Part shown: positions 35,249 to 47,279 of the stretch, piece by piece
Layout: each line of letters begins with the position of its first letter
Numbering within the stretch: the first letter of the stretch is position 1
Assembly (NCBI GenBank): GCA_032690845.1
Contig: CM064427.1
Span: 12,225,501-12,289,500 of the forward strand
Length of the DNA stretch: 64,000 nucleotides
Source: Eleusine coracana subsp. coracana
Lineage: Eukaryota > Streptophyta > Magnoliopsida > Poales > Poaceae
Reading direction: 5' to 3'
Program-made: the position numbers and the translations under genes
The notes under the pieces: model-generated
Database searches by the model: none
What the model was told of the DNA's origin: nothing
What the model saw: only the letters and a program-made list of their open reading frames with translations

Positions 35249-36000
35249 GTGCTGCGCGCCTGCGACTAGGGGCACGAGACCGTCGGGAGGAGTGCCGCAG
35301 CGAGCAACGCCCGGGGGCCGGCGGGACCGCGAGGGGTGCGGAAGGAAGAGGGTACGGCACTGCGGCGCAGCGCGGAACCCGCAGCTAATTTACAATTTCA
35401 AATATTAGAGTATTTAGTTTGTGGTACAAACCATGTGAAGCCTATCATAAATCTTCGCGTTACACTCTGCCCAACATATGATAAATATATACTTCCTCTA
35501 TTCTTATTTATTATTCTTATAAAGGAGGAGAGTTCAACGTTGTTTTAAACTATGACCATAGACATCTTTGCTAATAATAAGTAGTAGTATCTTTTTAATA
35601 AAATAATGTTTTAATGATATAAACCAATGGATATAAATTTTATGTTTGAAATGCCGTGGTGTAGAGTTTTGTAGTTGTTTGATTATAATAATCTTTTGCC
35701 ATATATTTCGGTCGATATAGAGGCAAAAATATTAAATTAATATATTCTTTTTTTTCAAAAAGAAAACATAGATCTTAGTTCAAAAATGAATTAGATCATT
35801 TGGCAACAAAAAAACAGAGGAGTATAACTCTTTCAATCGCACCATTTCATTACCACAATTCTAAATATTATATATAGTTTACAGTACTAATAACCATGTG
35901 AAGCCGACATAAATCTTCACATTTCACTCTGCCCAACATAAAATAACTGTCATTCTTTCGCTAGTACCATTTCTCTACCAATTCAGAATTTATTATATTT
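35249..36000. other. Kinase 5' UTR/promoter region, then AT-rich intergenic
   Basis: 35249-35390 is GC-rich and probably the 5' UTR of the minus-strand kinase gene. Beyond it is AT-rich sequence. A CTTCCTCTATTCTTATTTATT word near 35490 resembles a Stowaway MITE end, without a matching partner. A CATGTGAAGCC...CATAAATCTTC...CTCTGCCCAACATA segment is repeated at about 35429 and 35894. Confidence 0.45.
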
Positions 36001-36399
36001 AGTACTCCCTCCATGTCTCTAAAGAAAGTCGTTTTGGACATCTCATACAAAGAAGTAATTAATTAAGATGTAGTATAACATATCTAACCATCAAATACCT
36101 ACGAATGTGAATACTAGCCATCAAGACCTTGTAGTCGGATTGGTTACAGCTCACTACCCAAAGCTGTGCCACCCAGGACCGAATCCGTCAATCCTTTTTT
36201 TTTTTGCAAAAATCACCAGGTGGCCATAAAAGTGGGGAAATCGAGTCACCAGGCTATGGCGCCATCATTTGATGTTGGATTTTGCTTCAGAGCTGTGGGG
36301 ATGTTGACTGATTTTGGGGAGGGGCGGCCATGTTGGGTTGAGCTCGATTGTGTCCGCCAGCTTGGAGGCAGCAATGATGCCTGCTAGAAAAGGGGCCTT

Positions 36400-36530
36400 G
36401 GACGAGGAGGAGGGGCCCCATCGCTGTTGGATGAAAGAGGGGGAGGAGGAGGGGCCTCGTCGCTGTTGGCTGTGAGAGGGGGAGGAGGAGGGGCCCCGTC
36501 ACCGCTGGCCTTGGACGAGGAGGATGGACG
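36400..36530. repeat. GC-rich minisatellite, units of about 55-65 bp
   Basis: At least two and a half diverged units containing GAGGAGGAGGGGCC and TCGCTGTTGG lie in tandem. Related GAGGAGC/GGGGAGGG words continue in 36720-36960. The long open frames here on both strands follow from the repeat composition and I do not call them genes. Confidence 0.7.
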
Positions 36531-36960
36531 CTGCTGGTCGCTGGTTGTGAGAGGAGAAGAAGGAGTAGGGGTGGAGCCAAGGGTGTTTCATGGTGTCAAA
36601 GGACACTAATGAACCTTGGTAATCTGTATTAGAAACTTGCATTTGTTAGAGTTTATTAGACTAATGACACCATGTATAATACAAGATGCCACTGACACTA
36701 TTAAGTCTTGTGTATAGCTCCACCATTGGAGGAGGGGCGCCGTCGATGAGAAGTGGGGCTGACGAGGAGCCGTGGGGAGGGGTGGTCCTGGGAGGGACGA
36801 CTGGTGAGGAACCGCTTCGAGGGGAGCTATAGGGAGGGGAGTCGTGGGGAGGGACGATCAGCGAGGAACCACGGGGAGGGCTGGCCGGTGAGGAGCCATA
36901 GGAAGGGTTGTCGACGAGGAGCAGAGAAGGCCACGGGTGGAGAGGAGGTCGCAGGCGAGA

Positions 36961-39514
36961 GGAGAATGGAAAAAATGAATTGAACCGGTACACATAATCG
37001 ATGGCATGTGGATAATTTTAGCTGACCACAACACCCCTTTCCTACTGTGAAAAATTACACAAAAGCAGCTTTTTTGAAAGCACTCGGAGAAAGCTGCTCT
37101 CTTTGGTTGACTTTTAACTTTTTTGGAAAACAAAACAGCTAAAAAGCCAAACTAAACACACCCTAGGTGGTGACCTTCTGTGCTGGAGAAAAAAAGTGAT
37201 GTCTTTCTTCTCTATTCAGTCTTTTATGTAGAGACAAAATGGAAAAACAGCTCAAATGTCATTGTTGCTCGTTGGAGCTCAAGCCTCCACCATCCGGATC
37301 AGGTCATCAAGCATACCAAAACGGGTAGCGGAGTAAGAGAGATGACGAGATCCAGTGCCTATTCTGACGATGTTGAACTTCCTCACAGCTGACGAACGGG
37401 GTGCTGGATCTCAAGTATGAGTGTAAAGTTTCTCTTCAATAGTATGGCAGATGTGAATAGTTAAGGAGTCTAGGGAAGACAGCAAAGAGGCGAAATGATT
37501 CACCTGCGAATTGTGCAAGCGGATTCGATGAGACGTCCTCGATGCTCTCCGCCTAACCTATCTGAACCAGAGGACGAAGAAGCAATGACGGATGGACCAA
37601 GTAAAGGGAAAACCAGGACAGGAAGAGACGGGAACAATATAAAGTAAAAAGACGATTAATTGGTACAAATGAATGAGAAAAAGGGCTGGAGCTAACTTCT
37701 AAAAAACTTACTTGGAAGGCCTGAAGGGATGCTACTAGCTTCCAAAAATCAAACCAAGTAGAAGGCCGAGGCAAGACGAGACTGGGGTAAAGAGACCGGA
37801 GCAAAGAAGACAGCGGGGCAAGATACTACAATATGATTTCCTTTACGGAGTATATAATATTGATAGGATGCAACGAGGTTTATGTTGAATCTGTTGTTTC
37901 GTAGGCCAATTATTGTAGTGAAAAAAGGTTGCCGGCCTGACATAAAGAATTAAAATTAATAACAGCCAAACTTGTCGAATAATCTGTCCTCATCTAGCCT
38001 TTGCATACTTTTTTCATATTAAAAATTCTATTCATTTTGGTTTGGTGAACGTTTTTAGCAAAACAATTTGTTCTGGGATTTTGGCTATAGGAGTCACTAG
38101 AACTAGTAAGATGGCCTGCATATTTGCGTGGTTCTAGATTGTTATCAAACTAACTATCATTATCTTAAGACACCCTCACTTATATATGTTTTTTTCACTG
38201 TAGTTCCAAATAATTATAGACCATCACTTGAGTATATCTCGAGGGTTACAACAAACTCTTGCATCCCATTACACCCTTTTGTGTAATAGCTCATCCGTAA
38301 ATTTTCTAGAACTCAATTAATGTGATAGATGAGGTGACAATGAAATCATACACATTAGATTTTTTATCATGTTAAAACCGACAAATCATTTAATAAAAAT
38401 AAATGTGACAATCATGTGGCAAGATGAATACACATGACAACGTTTTGTTATCCTTTCATGAGTCGTTAACAAAGGGTGGCAGGGTCACATGACAAGGTGA
38501 ACATACTTAGATGACAAATTTTTTTTCTTGATATATGGGTGTAGAAATAGGTAATACATGATAGCTGATATGGATGTCAAGTTAAATGTCACGATATTGT
38601 CATATTAACATATGTTTAATATTTTACATGGAACTCACTCTAATCGTGATGGAACAATTACGGGACAATACATGTGTGGTTTAAAGCTGATCCAGTATTC
38701 GATACATAAGATGTACAAATGATCGAAGGCCTTGTAGCTTTCAGTTATGACCGGAATAATTATCTCATGATCGATACATATATGTGTTCTGGTACATATA
38801 CACTAGCTAGAGGCATGCACCTCCACCACCAACTGAACGTGCTAAATTTCATACGGGGAAAGTGTGTCTAAAATATAAATGAATGGTCTGGTACATATAT
38901 GTTGGCTGAGGTGTAAGAGTATGATTTAGGACTACTATAAAAGTGTCTTATAATAATTTATCAATCTGTTTCCAAAGGATGTGAGTATATACTTGTTGTA
39001 AAGCCATCCAACACCTGACTCAATCATTGGTAAGTCTATTACAATTTCATAGTGATTGCCACTTCCTGTCATCTCATATTTGGTAATTCTGTTTGGTAAG
39101 ACTTGTTTTTGCATCTGTGTTCATTAACTCTAACAGTTAGTCTATTCATTGCATTATCATTGAGTCTGATAATCAACAATACAACATCTATCAAGTACAC
39201 TGGCTATTCCACTGGTGAACAACCTTGCTGTATGATCTTGATAACTATATATTCAAACTCTAAGGACATATGATCAATGTGTTGTCTTTTGTCAACGTGA
39301 TGCCAGAGCATGTATTTATTAATGACATACATGGTCAAAGTTAAATATCTTATTTGTGGTTATATATAATTATGTCTTTCCGACTTCTATCATTCTTAAT
39401 AAAATTCAAATTCTTCTTTTCTTTGACTATGCCTTTTTATTTTATAATCAATCACATATCCCTTCTGAACAAAATAAAAGAAGGAATAGATATGTTGTTT
39501 CTATCCCTTCTTAG
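36961..39514. other. AT-rich intergenic, no gene seen
   Basis: A CTAAAAAGCCAAACTAAACACACCCTA end at about 37138-37164 looks like one terminus of a hAT-type MITE whose partner I cannot place. Nothing else is supported. Confidence 0.45.
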
Positions 39515-41708
39515 CTAAGGCTAAAGTATCAAACTACATTACTACATCTCGTATTGCATGAAGACACTTATTGCTAACAAAGGTAATATTTGTCAATATA
39601 GTTTCTCCAATACTCCATGGACACAAGATTGCATTTTTAGGCAAACAGTTCCATTGATCTGATGAAATGTGGAACAAATAGAGGATTGATTTTTACATCT
39701 AAAGCTTACAAATTCATAACTAAATGAAGGATGATAGTCATTGGGCAAATACGTTGACCAACACGACCCTACTCATATGCTTCATTGTCAAATGCAAAGA
39801 TATTAACATCATTGCTCTGGACAATATGATTTTGATATTAATGTCATGTGGAAGACCAATATCATGACACTGCGACAACTCATCACAGTCCGCATGAGCA
39901 ACAGGACGGTTTAGATATGCATTTGCGTGGATTTCACATCTTTGTAACCTGCGCCAATAAGGTCTGGAGGTCGATAGCACCTCAAACTAAGATTCCTTGC
40001 CGCAAATGGTGGTGCTGGTTATTTCTATGTAGTCTTTTAGGACAGTGGCTCACAATGTGTATTTGTATGGGAAACGACTATGCATTGCTAGAGAAAAATA
40101 AAAGGAAAGAATGATTTAAGTGATAGGTCCTAGTGTTGGTCGTAGTTACGCGGCCACTTATATACCGCAAGAGGATAGTTTAAAGTTATAGCATATTTTC
40201 TCTTAGAGTATTTCAAGGTTTAATCGTATCCACAAAGACCAGTGGGAATCAAGTAAAGTAATTAATAAAAGAATTAATTACACTTTTAAAGATGAGGTTG
40301 TTTTATCGGCGGGCTGAGGGTGTGTCGATCAGTGCATCACTGTGCTGATCGGCACGAAGGCTTTTTATGTGAAGGCTGTTTTAATTTGCAGAGTGATTTA
40401 AAGAAAACTGTTTAGTGAGTTTAACTAGATAATCTACTAGATGAGATCGTAACCATGAAGCGTAATCTAGTAGCATCATAAACGAGATTACTTGGTACAA
40501 GAAGCCGAAGATGGGTGATGGTGACACTTATTTGATGGTCTCCTGTCACCAGAAGTCGCCTTAATCGCTCTACATCTTCTACTCTACACATACCTACTAC
40601 CATGCACAAGCAGTGATACATGCAAATTTGATTCATATAAGATCTAGAGTACTACCCTAATCACCACGACTAACATAGCATCTAGATACTTAGCCTATGT
40701 ACCAAGTAAGGATTAAACACATGTAAGATCATCAAGTCTAAGTGATCAAGTAACCAAAACCATTTATCAACATACTAGATATTACCTTAATATGATATAT
40801 AGTATAAGATTCATCACCATCTAGTAGGCCTATCTTAATGGATCACCTCAAACAATAGTGGTTCTTGAAACTCTAAGCCTATGACCTTGCGATCATCGAC
40901 TTGGCTAGGTTAGCCAAGCTAAACCTAGCAACTAGAGATGTGAAGAACGAGACAAAGCTTCGATGGCTCTAAACTCATGAGATTTGTTGTCCCTCAGCGG
41001 CGGCTGCCCTGGTCTTAGGGTTTATAAGTATTTATATAGGCACAACTTGAAATAGAGTCGCTTTCTTGGGAAAAGGGCCACGTGCCGATCAGCATGGCGG
41101 ACGTACCGATCGGCACACTCCGTGTTTGGCCCGATCTCTCTTGTTAGTTAGTTTCCAAGTCGTCTATAGCTTCCATAATCTCAGAAGTAAAAGTCTTGTA
41201 TTGCGCGTTTAAGATCTTGAAGTTTCCTTTTATCTCTTCACGAAACATATCTTTAAGATTTGTGCATATATCTTTCTTCTAGAAGGTACTGAGGAGTGGG
41301 CCAGCCTTGAACAGCCCGGATCACCCTTGTGCCAATTGGCACAACGGACGTGTCGGTCGGTACCTGAGCCTTTTCTGCTATAATTCACCTCTTTAAGGTC
41401 CAAGTCCACTAGAAATATTTTAAATTATCGTCTTTTCAACTGTTTCTACAATAAATCTCCAGAATAACAATTGTACAAATATTCTATAATTTTTAGGGGT
41501 TAATGACATATAATAGTCATATTTAAACTCTAAAAAAGTCACTTTTAACGCATAAAATGGCACACTAACTAGCATCAACACCTAATTGACTTACTCACAT
41601 TCGGTTGTTAAAACAAATGCCCACCCAAACAATTAGAGAACAACAGTGAGAGCAAGAATTTTTTTCCTCTGGTTAATTCTCTCACATCATTTGCAAAAGA
41701 AAATTTGC
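39515..41708. repeat. Unclassified 740-bp repeat, copy 1 (split by a solo LTR)
   Basis: 39515-40133 and 41581-41708 together align end to end by eye with copy 2 at 41888-42625; the block between is a solo LTR. The termini are not TG...CA and no terminal inverted repeat is seen, so the class is open. On the plus strand an 88-codon frame (39848-40114) is kept in both copies (HSPHEQ-DGLDMHL, then FHIFVTCANKVW). I recognise no protein family in it. Confidence 0.85.
40134..41580 (-). mobile_element. Solo LTR, Athila-related gypsy family
   Basis: This 1447-bp block starts TGTTGGTCG and ends GCATCAACA. It is flanked by CCTAG (40129-40133) and CCTAA (41581-41585), a near-perfect 5-bp target duplication. 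It interrupts copy 1 of the 740-bp repeat exactly where copy 2 is continuous. Shared features with the LTR at 5552-6717 (TACCGCAAG word, ATCCAC near one end, TCATATTTA near the other) suggest the same broad family and minus orientation. It carries several palindromic GCCGATCGGCA-like motifs. Confidence 0.85.
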
Positions 41709-41887
41709 AATCTTGGCAAATTCATTAATAGGGGTATGAGTATTTTTGGACTTTTTTTTTGTAATGAAAGTGGTGCATATTTTTTTTTCTTTTTTTTCTC
41801 TCCCTCACGTTAGTTCCATCTGGTCAATTTTTTCTTTTTTCCTTTTTTTTTCTTTCCCTCACGCTAATCTTCCTCACGCAATTTTTT

Positions 41888-42625
41888 CTAAGGCTAAAAT
41901 ATCAAACTACATTAGTACATCTTGCAGTGCATGAAGACCGTGATTGCTAACAAAGATAATATTTGTCAATATAGTTGCTCTAACACTACCTGGACGCAAG
42001 ATTGCATTTTTAGGCAAGCGGATCCGTTGATCTGATGAAATATGGAACAAATAGAGGATTGATTTTTTACATCTGAAACTTACAAATTCATTACTAAATG
42101 AAGGATGATAGTCATTGGGCGAATACGTTGACCAGCACGACCCTACCCACATGCTTCATTGTCTTGCAAAGCTATTATCATCATTGCTCTTGACAATATG
42201 ATTTTGACATTAATGTCATGTGGACGACCAATTTCATGACACTGTGACAGCTCATCACAGTCCGCATGAGCAACGAGACGGTTTAGATATGCATTTGTGT
42301 GAATTTCACATCTTTGTAACCTGCGCCAATGAGGTCTGGTGGTCGATAGCACCTCAAACTAAGATTCCCCACTGTAAATGGTGGTGTGAGTTATTTCTAT
42401 GTAGTCTTTTAGGACAATGGCTCACAACATGTACTCGTATGGGAATCGACTATGCATTTCTAGAGAAAAATAAAAAGAAAGAATGATCTAAGTGATAGGT
42501 GCTAGTTGACTTACTCACATCCACTTATTAAGAAAAGTCCATCCAAACAATTAGAGAACAACAGTGAGAGCAAGAATTTTTTTTCCTCACATTAAATCTC
42601 TCACATCATTTACAAAAGAAAAATT
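41888..42625. repeat. Unclassified 740-bp repeat, copy 2 (uninterrupted)
   Basis: It matches copy 1 over its whole length with scattered substitutions, in the same orientation, about 180 T-rich bp further on. The 88-codon plus frame (42220-42486) and a minus frame across the same region (42143-42352) survive despite the substitutions. Confidence 0.85.
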
Positions 42626-43972
42626 GTAATGAAAAACTGGCCCTGGTTCGAGTCATGCAAAGTGGTTGTTCTGGCCTGGCCCCGTAGAAACAAAATCGAG
42701 TTTCATTTCTTGCGAGCCTACTCGCGCGATGCTCCTCGCACGTCTCGCCGTCAGTTATCAGCGTCGTTTGTGTGCTCGTCCTGCCATCCAATCGTCATCT
42801 CTTGTTGGCCAGCATCGGTAGCAGCAATCAACCAAACATCCAAGTCTTGCATGCTCATAGCTTGGATGACGGCAGCCTGGTTCCTGAATGCAAGCCAGAT
42901 CCACCTCAAACGAGATCCAGTCACGCCCTTAATGACGGATGCATGCCACGCGCTTTAAACGAAGCTAATTTCTCTGTTCATCTCCTTTCCCGCCCGCCGC
43001 TCGCATGAAGGCCAAGTTCATGGTGCACAACAGCCGTGACTAGCCCAAGCTCATGAACAACGTGCACAACGGCATGGAGGCAAAGGTGTTGACCGTTGGC
43101 CATGACGGCATTGTCGGCAAGCTTGTGAGCGAAAACAACGATGGCAAGTGCCTCGCTGCTGACACTTGGCTAGGTGTGCTGCAATTTAATTAAAGGAGTG
43201 AAACGGGCTCAGGCATTACACTTGCCAGCCTGGGAAAGTAAAAAAAAAATAAAAAATAAAATAAAAGAAGAACGCGAAGTGAACCGTGAAAGAAAAAGAA
43301 TTACCGCGAACAGCTACACGCATCCAATAGATTGTGTGAAGTTCAACTCCTCTTCCTGCAATGTTACACTTGACAGGAAGACTAATGTGAGCTAGGCGTC
43401 AAATCTTGTGCCATTTAAAATTGAGGAGTGTTACTGTCCAAATACATAACAAGTATTTTAGAGACAATTTTATAATTATATTATTAACTAACAAAGTGCT
43501 TGTATGTTACTACAGACTTGAAGAAGAAAAAAATGTTGTTTTTGTATAAAAAAATATAAAAACTTTCTAACTCTTGTCATGCTTTCTCTTGAAAACTCTT
43601 TGTCGTGATCCATATATGACGCAACATATGTATATGAATCGGACTGACGTGCTGGCTAGACACGACACAACATAAGTATACAAATCAAACTCGCGCTACC
43701 TCCTACAAAACTAATTCAATATGTAAAACTAATACCAGAGCCAACATCAAACTAAAGAAACATCAATGATGATCTCAACTAAACTATAAAGAAGTAGAGA
43801 CTAAGAAATTTATCTTTTTATGTCATGAGGGTAGTTATTGGTTCAGCCATACCATTTTATTTGGCCCTATATTTGTACGAGCTCATCAGATGTGTAAAAA
43901 AAGGCTATCAGGGGTGTTCCCAATAAGCCCACTTTAGGTTGTTGAACATCATCGTCTTCTACCTCCATCTCC
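42626..43972. other. Intergenic with a possible broken gene fragment
   Basis: At 43006-43180 the plus strand reads MKAKFMVHNSRD, a TAG, then PKLMNNVHNGMEAKVLTVGHDGIVGKL. It is coding-like and GC-rich, unlike its surroundings, and interrupted by the in-frame stop. I do not recognise it. It could be a captured exon or an old pseudogene. The rest is AT-rich, with purine-rich simple sequence at about 43240-43300. Confidence 0.35.
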
Positions 43973-45240
43973 CACTACAGGAAATCACAGCACTCGGCAA
44001 AGCCCATAAAACACGCGATAAAGGCTTTGCTGAGTGCAACACTCAGCAAAGAGGACACGATGATCAAAGTGTTGGTGAAGTCCTTTTTGCCGAGTGTTTT
44101 TTATCGGACACTCAGTAAAAAAAAAAGCTATCAGACGTGTTGTTGACGCAACTAAATACCTAAATTAGACCGTCAATTATTTGTATAAAAGCAATAAATT
44201 AAACAACCAACATAGTGGTAGGAGTTTATCCCCCTTAGGGTGGGAGTTATCGACCTCAAAACCGTCTTTTGAGTGCTATAAAAGGAGGGGAGTGCCTCCA
44301 CTCTCCACACACTTCAAGATTAGTTTAATTCTTCATGTTTTAAAGGCTTTAGCACTGCCAAAGTGTTTAGAAAATAAGGAGAGAGTGAGGGAAAGTCTGA
44401 AGGAGTAGTAGGTTTATCCACCTCTTCTCTATGCTTATACCTCGATGGATGCTTACCATATTTAGTAAGTCTTCTTGATTCTTTTCTGGGTATTTAACTT
44501 GCCTTTTTAAGTAAGTTTCATACTTAGTTGCTTTGCTCGCTTAGCGCTCTATTTAGTTAGAGATCTTAGTCTTGTGCTATCATAACTAGAGATTAAGGGA
44601 GTAACTGAAAGCATAGACGTGGTGTCTAGGCCGTAGGTTACCTTTGTTTATCGCGTAGTCCACATATTGCTTGAGGTAGGCAGTAGGCAGTGATAGCCCT
44701 ATCCGTCCTTTAAAATGCTCCATGTTCGGCTACATAGTTGGCACTTGGTCAGAATTATACTGTGGATGCAGAAGAAAACCGGATGCTCAATATAAGCAAC
44801 CTAGTTGTACTCGTACCTTAATTAGGATCTTATAACCATTATGAATCCTCTCTATCCAAAGCCACATTTATCTTGGTGTTCTTGGTCGAACTAGAACAGA
44901 AGATTAGGCACACATGCTCTCTGTGGATTTGATACCTTGGAATACTCCTGGCTGAATGTTACTTTGGTATCCGTATGCTTGCGCATTTATCCGTTATCGT
45001 TAGAATGCTTAACAAGCGTTTCCAATAAGCCCACTTTACGGTTTTGAACATCATCATCTTCTACCTTCATCTCCCACCACGGGAAATACCTGATTTGTCA
45101 AGTGTTCCAAGCATTCGGTAAGGACTTTATCGAGTGCAACACTCTGTAAAGAGGACATGATGACCAAAGTGTCGGCAAAGTCCTCTTTGCTGAGTGTTTT
45201 TGGTCGGGCACTCGACAAAGTCATTGCCGAGTGCCGAAGA
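43895..45240. repeat. Duplicated CACTA left end plus flank (about 220 bp)
   Basis: 43895-44120 (CTATCAGGGGTGTTCCCAAT, CACTACAGGAAAT, GAGGACACGATGATC) recurs at 44128-44140 plus 45017-45235, with the solo LTR inserted near the left side of the second copy. The copies differ by scattered substitutions. The unit includes sequence outside the terminal CACTA, so the host flank was duplicated with it. Confidence 0.75.
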
Positions 45241-46911
45241 GGTACACGACAAAAACAAGTGGGTTAATGATGACGGTGCAAAAAATCTTTGCTGAGTGTC
45301 CGAGTCAAAGATACCCAGCAAAGAATTCACTACCCGATCTCGACGAAGCTCAACCGGCATCACCTTGAAGGAGAACAGGGTCGTCCTGGTGAGCACGACT
45401 GACCGGAGCACTAAATCACTGGGTCAATGCCAGCATCAAGGTCGCGCCCGCTTCAAGCTACAAGCTCATTGCTGCATAGCGCTTTCTCATCTTCTTCCAT
45501 GGCCCGTTCTCTCCTAATGCCAGATCTGGCAAAGTCGAAGAGGCGGCTGGCCCTTTCTGCCAGTGCGCATCCGGCGTTGCAAGAATCTGCGGGCAGGCGG
45601 CAGGCAAAGCGTGCCGCTGATGAACGACGAACTTTGACGAGCTTCCTGGCAAGCACGTGTTTGCTATTTTTCTTTTCTTTTTTATTTGTTATTTGTTCTA
45701 TGAAGAAGCCTCGTACTTGCATTCAGTCGTGCACGCATGGTTGTTGGTTTATTCCTTTCTCATTGTTCGATGGTGAAGCACATGGGCAGTATAGGCTATT
45801 TTTTCCATTCTCACTTTTGCGATGCGATGGAGAAGCACATGGCAAGCCACTACTTGAATCCCGGTCTTTGCTGAGTGACTGAAACATTCGGTAAAAGCCT
45901 AACTACACTCCGCAAAGCCTTTTTCGAGTGTATCACTCGTGAAATAGCACTTGGCAAACAAAGTGTCGGTAAAACACTCTTTGCCAAGTGTTTTCCATCG
46001 CACAGTCATCTAAGGCTTTGCCGAGTGCCAGAAACACTCGGCAAATCCTTGTACTTAGACAAATGTAAATCACAAAAAAACCCCAACAAAATAGCAAAAA
46101 AAAAAAGAAAAAATTCATGCACTACGATGCTAAGTGCACCAAGATTCGAACCTGTGACCTCCCCTTCGCGCATATAGTCCCCTACCACTACACCACACAA
46201 TCATTTATGATAATACTCTATTTTCACTCTTTTATATTTTACCTCTTTGTCGAGTGTATTTTATCGGACACTCGGTAATTACTATGTTGCCGAGTGTAAA
46301 ATATAATAGACTGCAAACATTTTCTTATATTATTCAAATGTAATTTTGATTGACAAAGTTCATTCAAACAAAAAACTGTTGAACTACAAAATTATATAAC
46401 TTCTGAAGATCTACAACTTTTATTTTAGTCATTCGTTCATCTAACATAAGTGATAGTAAAACTGTTCACAAATCTTATATGTCTCGCTTATAGTTTCATG
46501 AAACTATATGAGACATAGAGATTTTGTGAATAATGTTGTACATTAATTTGAGTAATGAACTAATGATAATAATAAAAGTTATAGATCTTTAGAAGTTAAA
46601 CAACTTTGTAGTTCAATTTTTTTTGATTTTAATTAATTTATGTTTTTAGAATAAAATTTGAATTAATTTTTGCCGAGTGCTAAAAGAAAAACACTCGGCA
46701 AACTTGCTTGTTTGCCGAGTGTCGAGTGTTTTTCATGGCACTCGACAAACAAGCAAGTTTGCCAAGTGTTTCTTTTGTTGCACTCGGCAAACACTGTTTT
46801 TGCCGAGTGTTTTGGTTTCTGACACTCAGCAAAGATCTTTTTGCCGAGTGTCCAATAGAATACACTCGGCAAAGATTCAAACACTCGTCAAACATCGGAT
46901 TTGCAGTAGTG
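43973..46911. mobile_element. Non-autonomous CACTA element with TTTGCCGAGTGT subterminal repeats
   Basis: The left end is CACTACAGGAAATCA and the right end is GGATTTGCAGTAGTG (complement CACTACTGCAAATCC). Many direct and inverted copies of TTTGCCGAGTGT / ACACTCGGCAAA lie within a few hundred bp of both ends, a known signature of CACTA families in grasses. No transposase is seen. The flanking triplets (TCC and AGC) do not match. The interior frames (45427-45882) are low-complexity and may be captured sequence. A solo LTR (44141-45014) and a partial duplication of the left end make its structure composite. Confidence 0.8.
44141..45014 (+). mobile_element. Solo LTR, Athila-related, inside the CACTA element
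   Basis: The block starts TGTTGACGCAAC and ends ATGCTTAACA, 874 bp. Its first 70 bp resemble the reverse complement of the LTR at 5552-6717, so it is plus-oriented. The 5-bp flanks (CGTGT and AGCGT) are only partly alike, so the target duplication is imperfect. No internal retrotransposon domain is present. Confidence 0.75.
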
Positions 46912-47279
46912 AGCATATGCTATTTTTTTGTTCTCATTTTTGTGAAGCGTCTGGCAAAAGCATTTTGATTAGTTTTAGGCTCTTGTTCAGCTGCTCAATG
47001 AACAAATTGCAGAAAGTATTCATGGGATTGGTTCTTGTAATGCCTATTCCGTACACAAGAAATGTTTCTTTTATGAAATAAAGTAGAAAGTACATATGGA
47101 ATGTATACCAGATATTTTGCAATAGTTTACAGAAAGTGCAGAATGCCAACTATTCTGACGGAGGGAGCATTTGTTCATCAGTGAACTTTGTTTCAATATA
47201 ATGGTTTTAATTTAACACATAGAATGAACTAATACTTGTACCATTAAAGTTTCAGGTTGTACCACTGATTTTTCAATTT
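46912..47279. other. Intergenic; isolated Stowaway-like end
   Basis: GACGGAGGGAGCA at about 47157 matches a Stowaway MITE terminus, but the partner end is not found. Nothing else is supported. Confidence 0.4.

Noticed and set aside
36003..36060. Stowaway MITE starting CTCCCTCCATGTCT
   Set aside because: One end only; no inverted partner with TA flanks could be found nearby.
36287..36609. Pro/Leu-rich and Gly-rich frames
   Set aside because: They are translations of a GGAGGAGGGGCC minisatellite, not a gene.
45427..46200. Plus-strand frames inside the CACTA element as genes
   Set aside because: Low-complexity content and overlap with subterminal repeats; no domain recognised.
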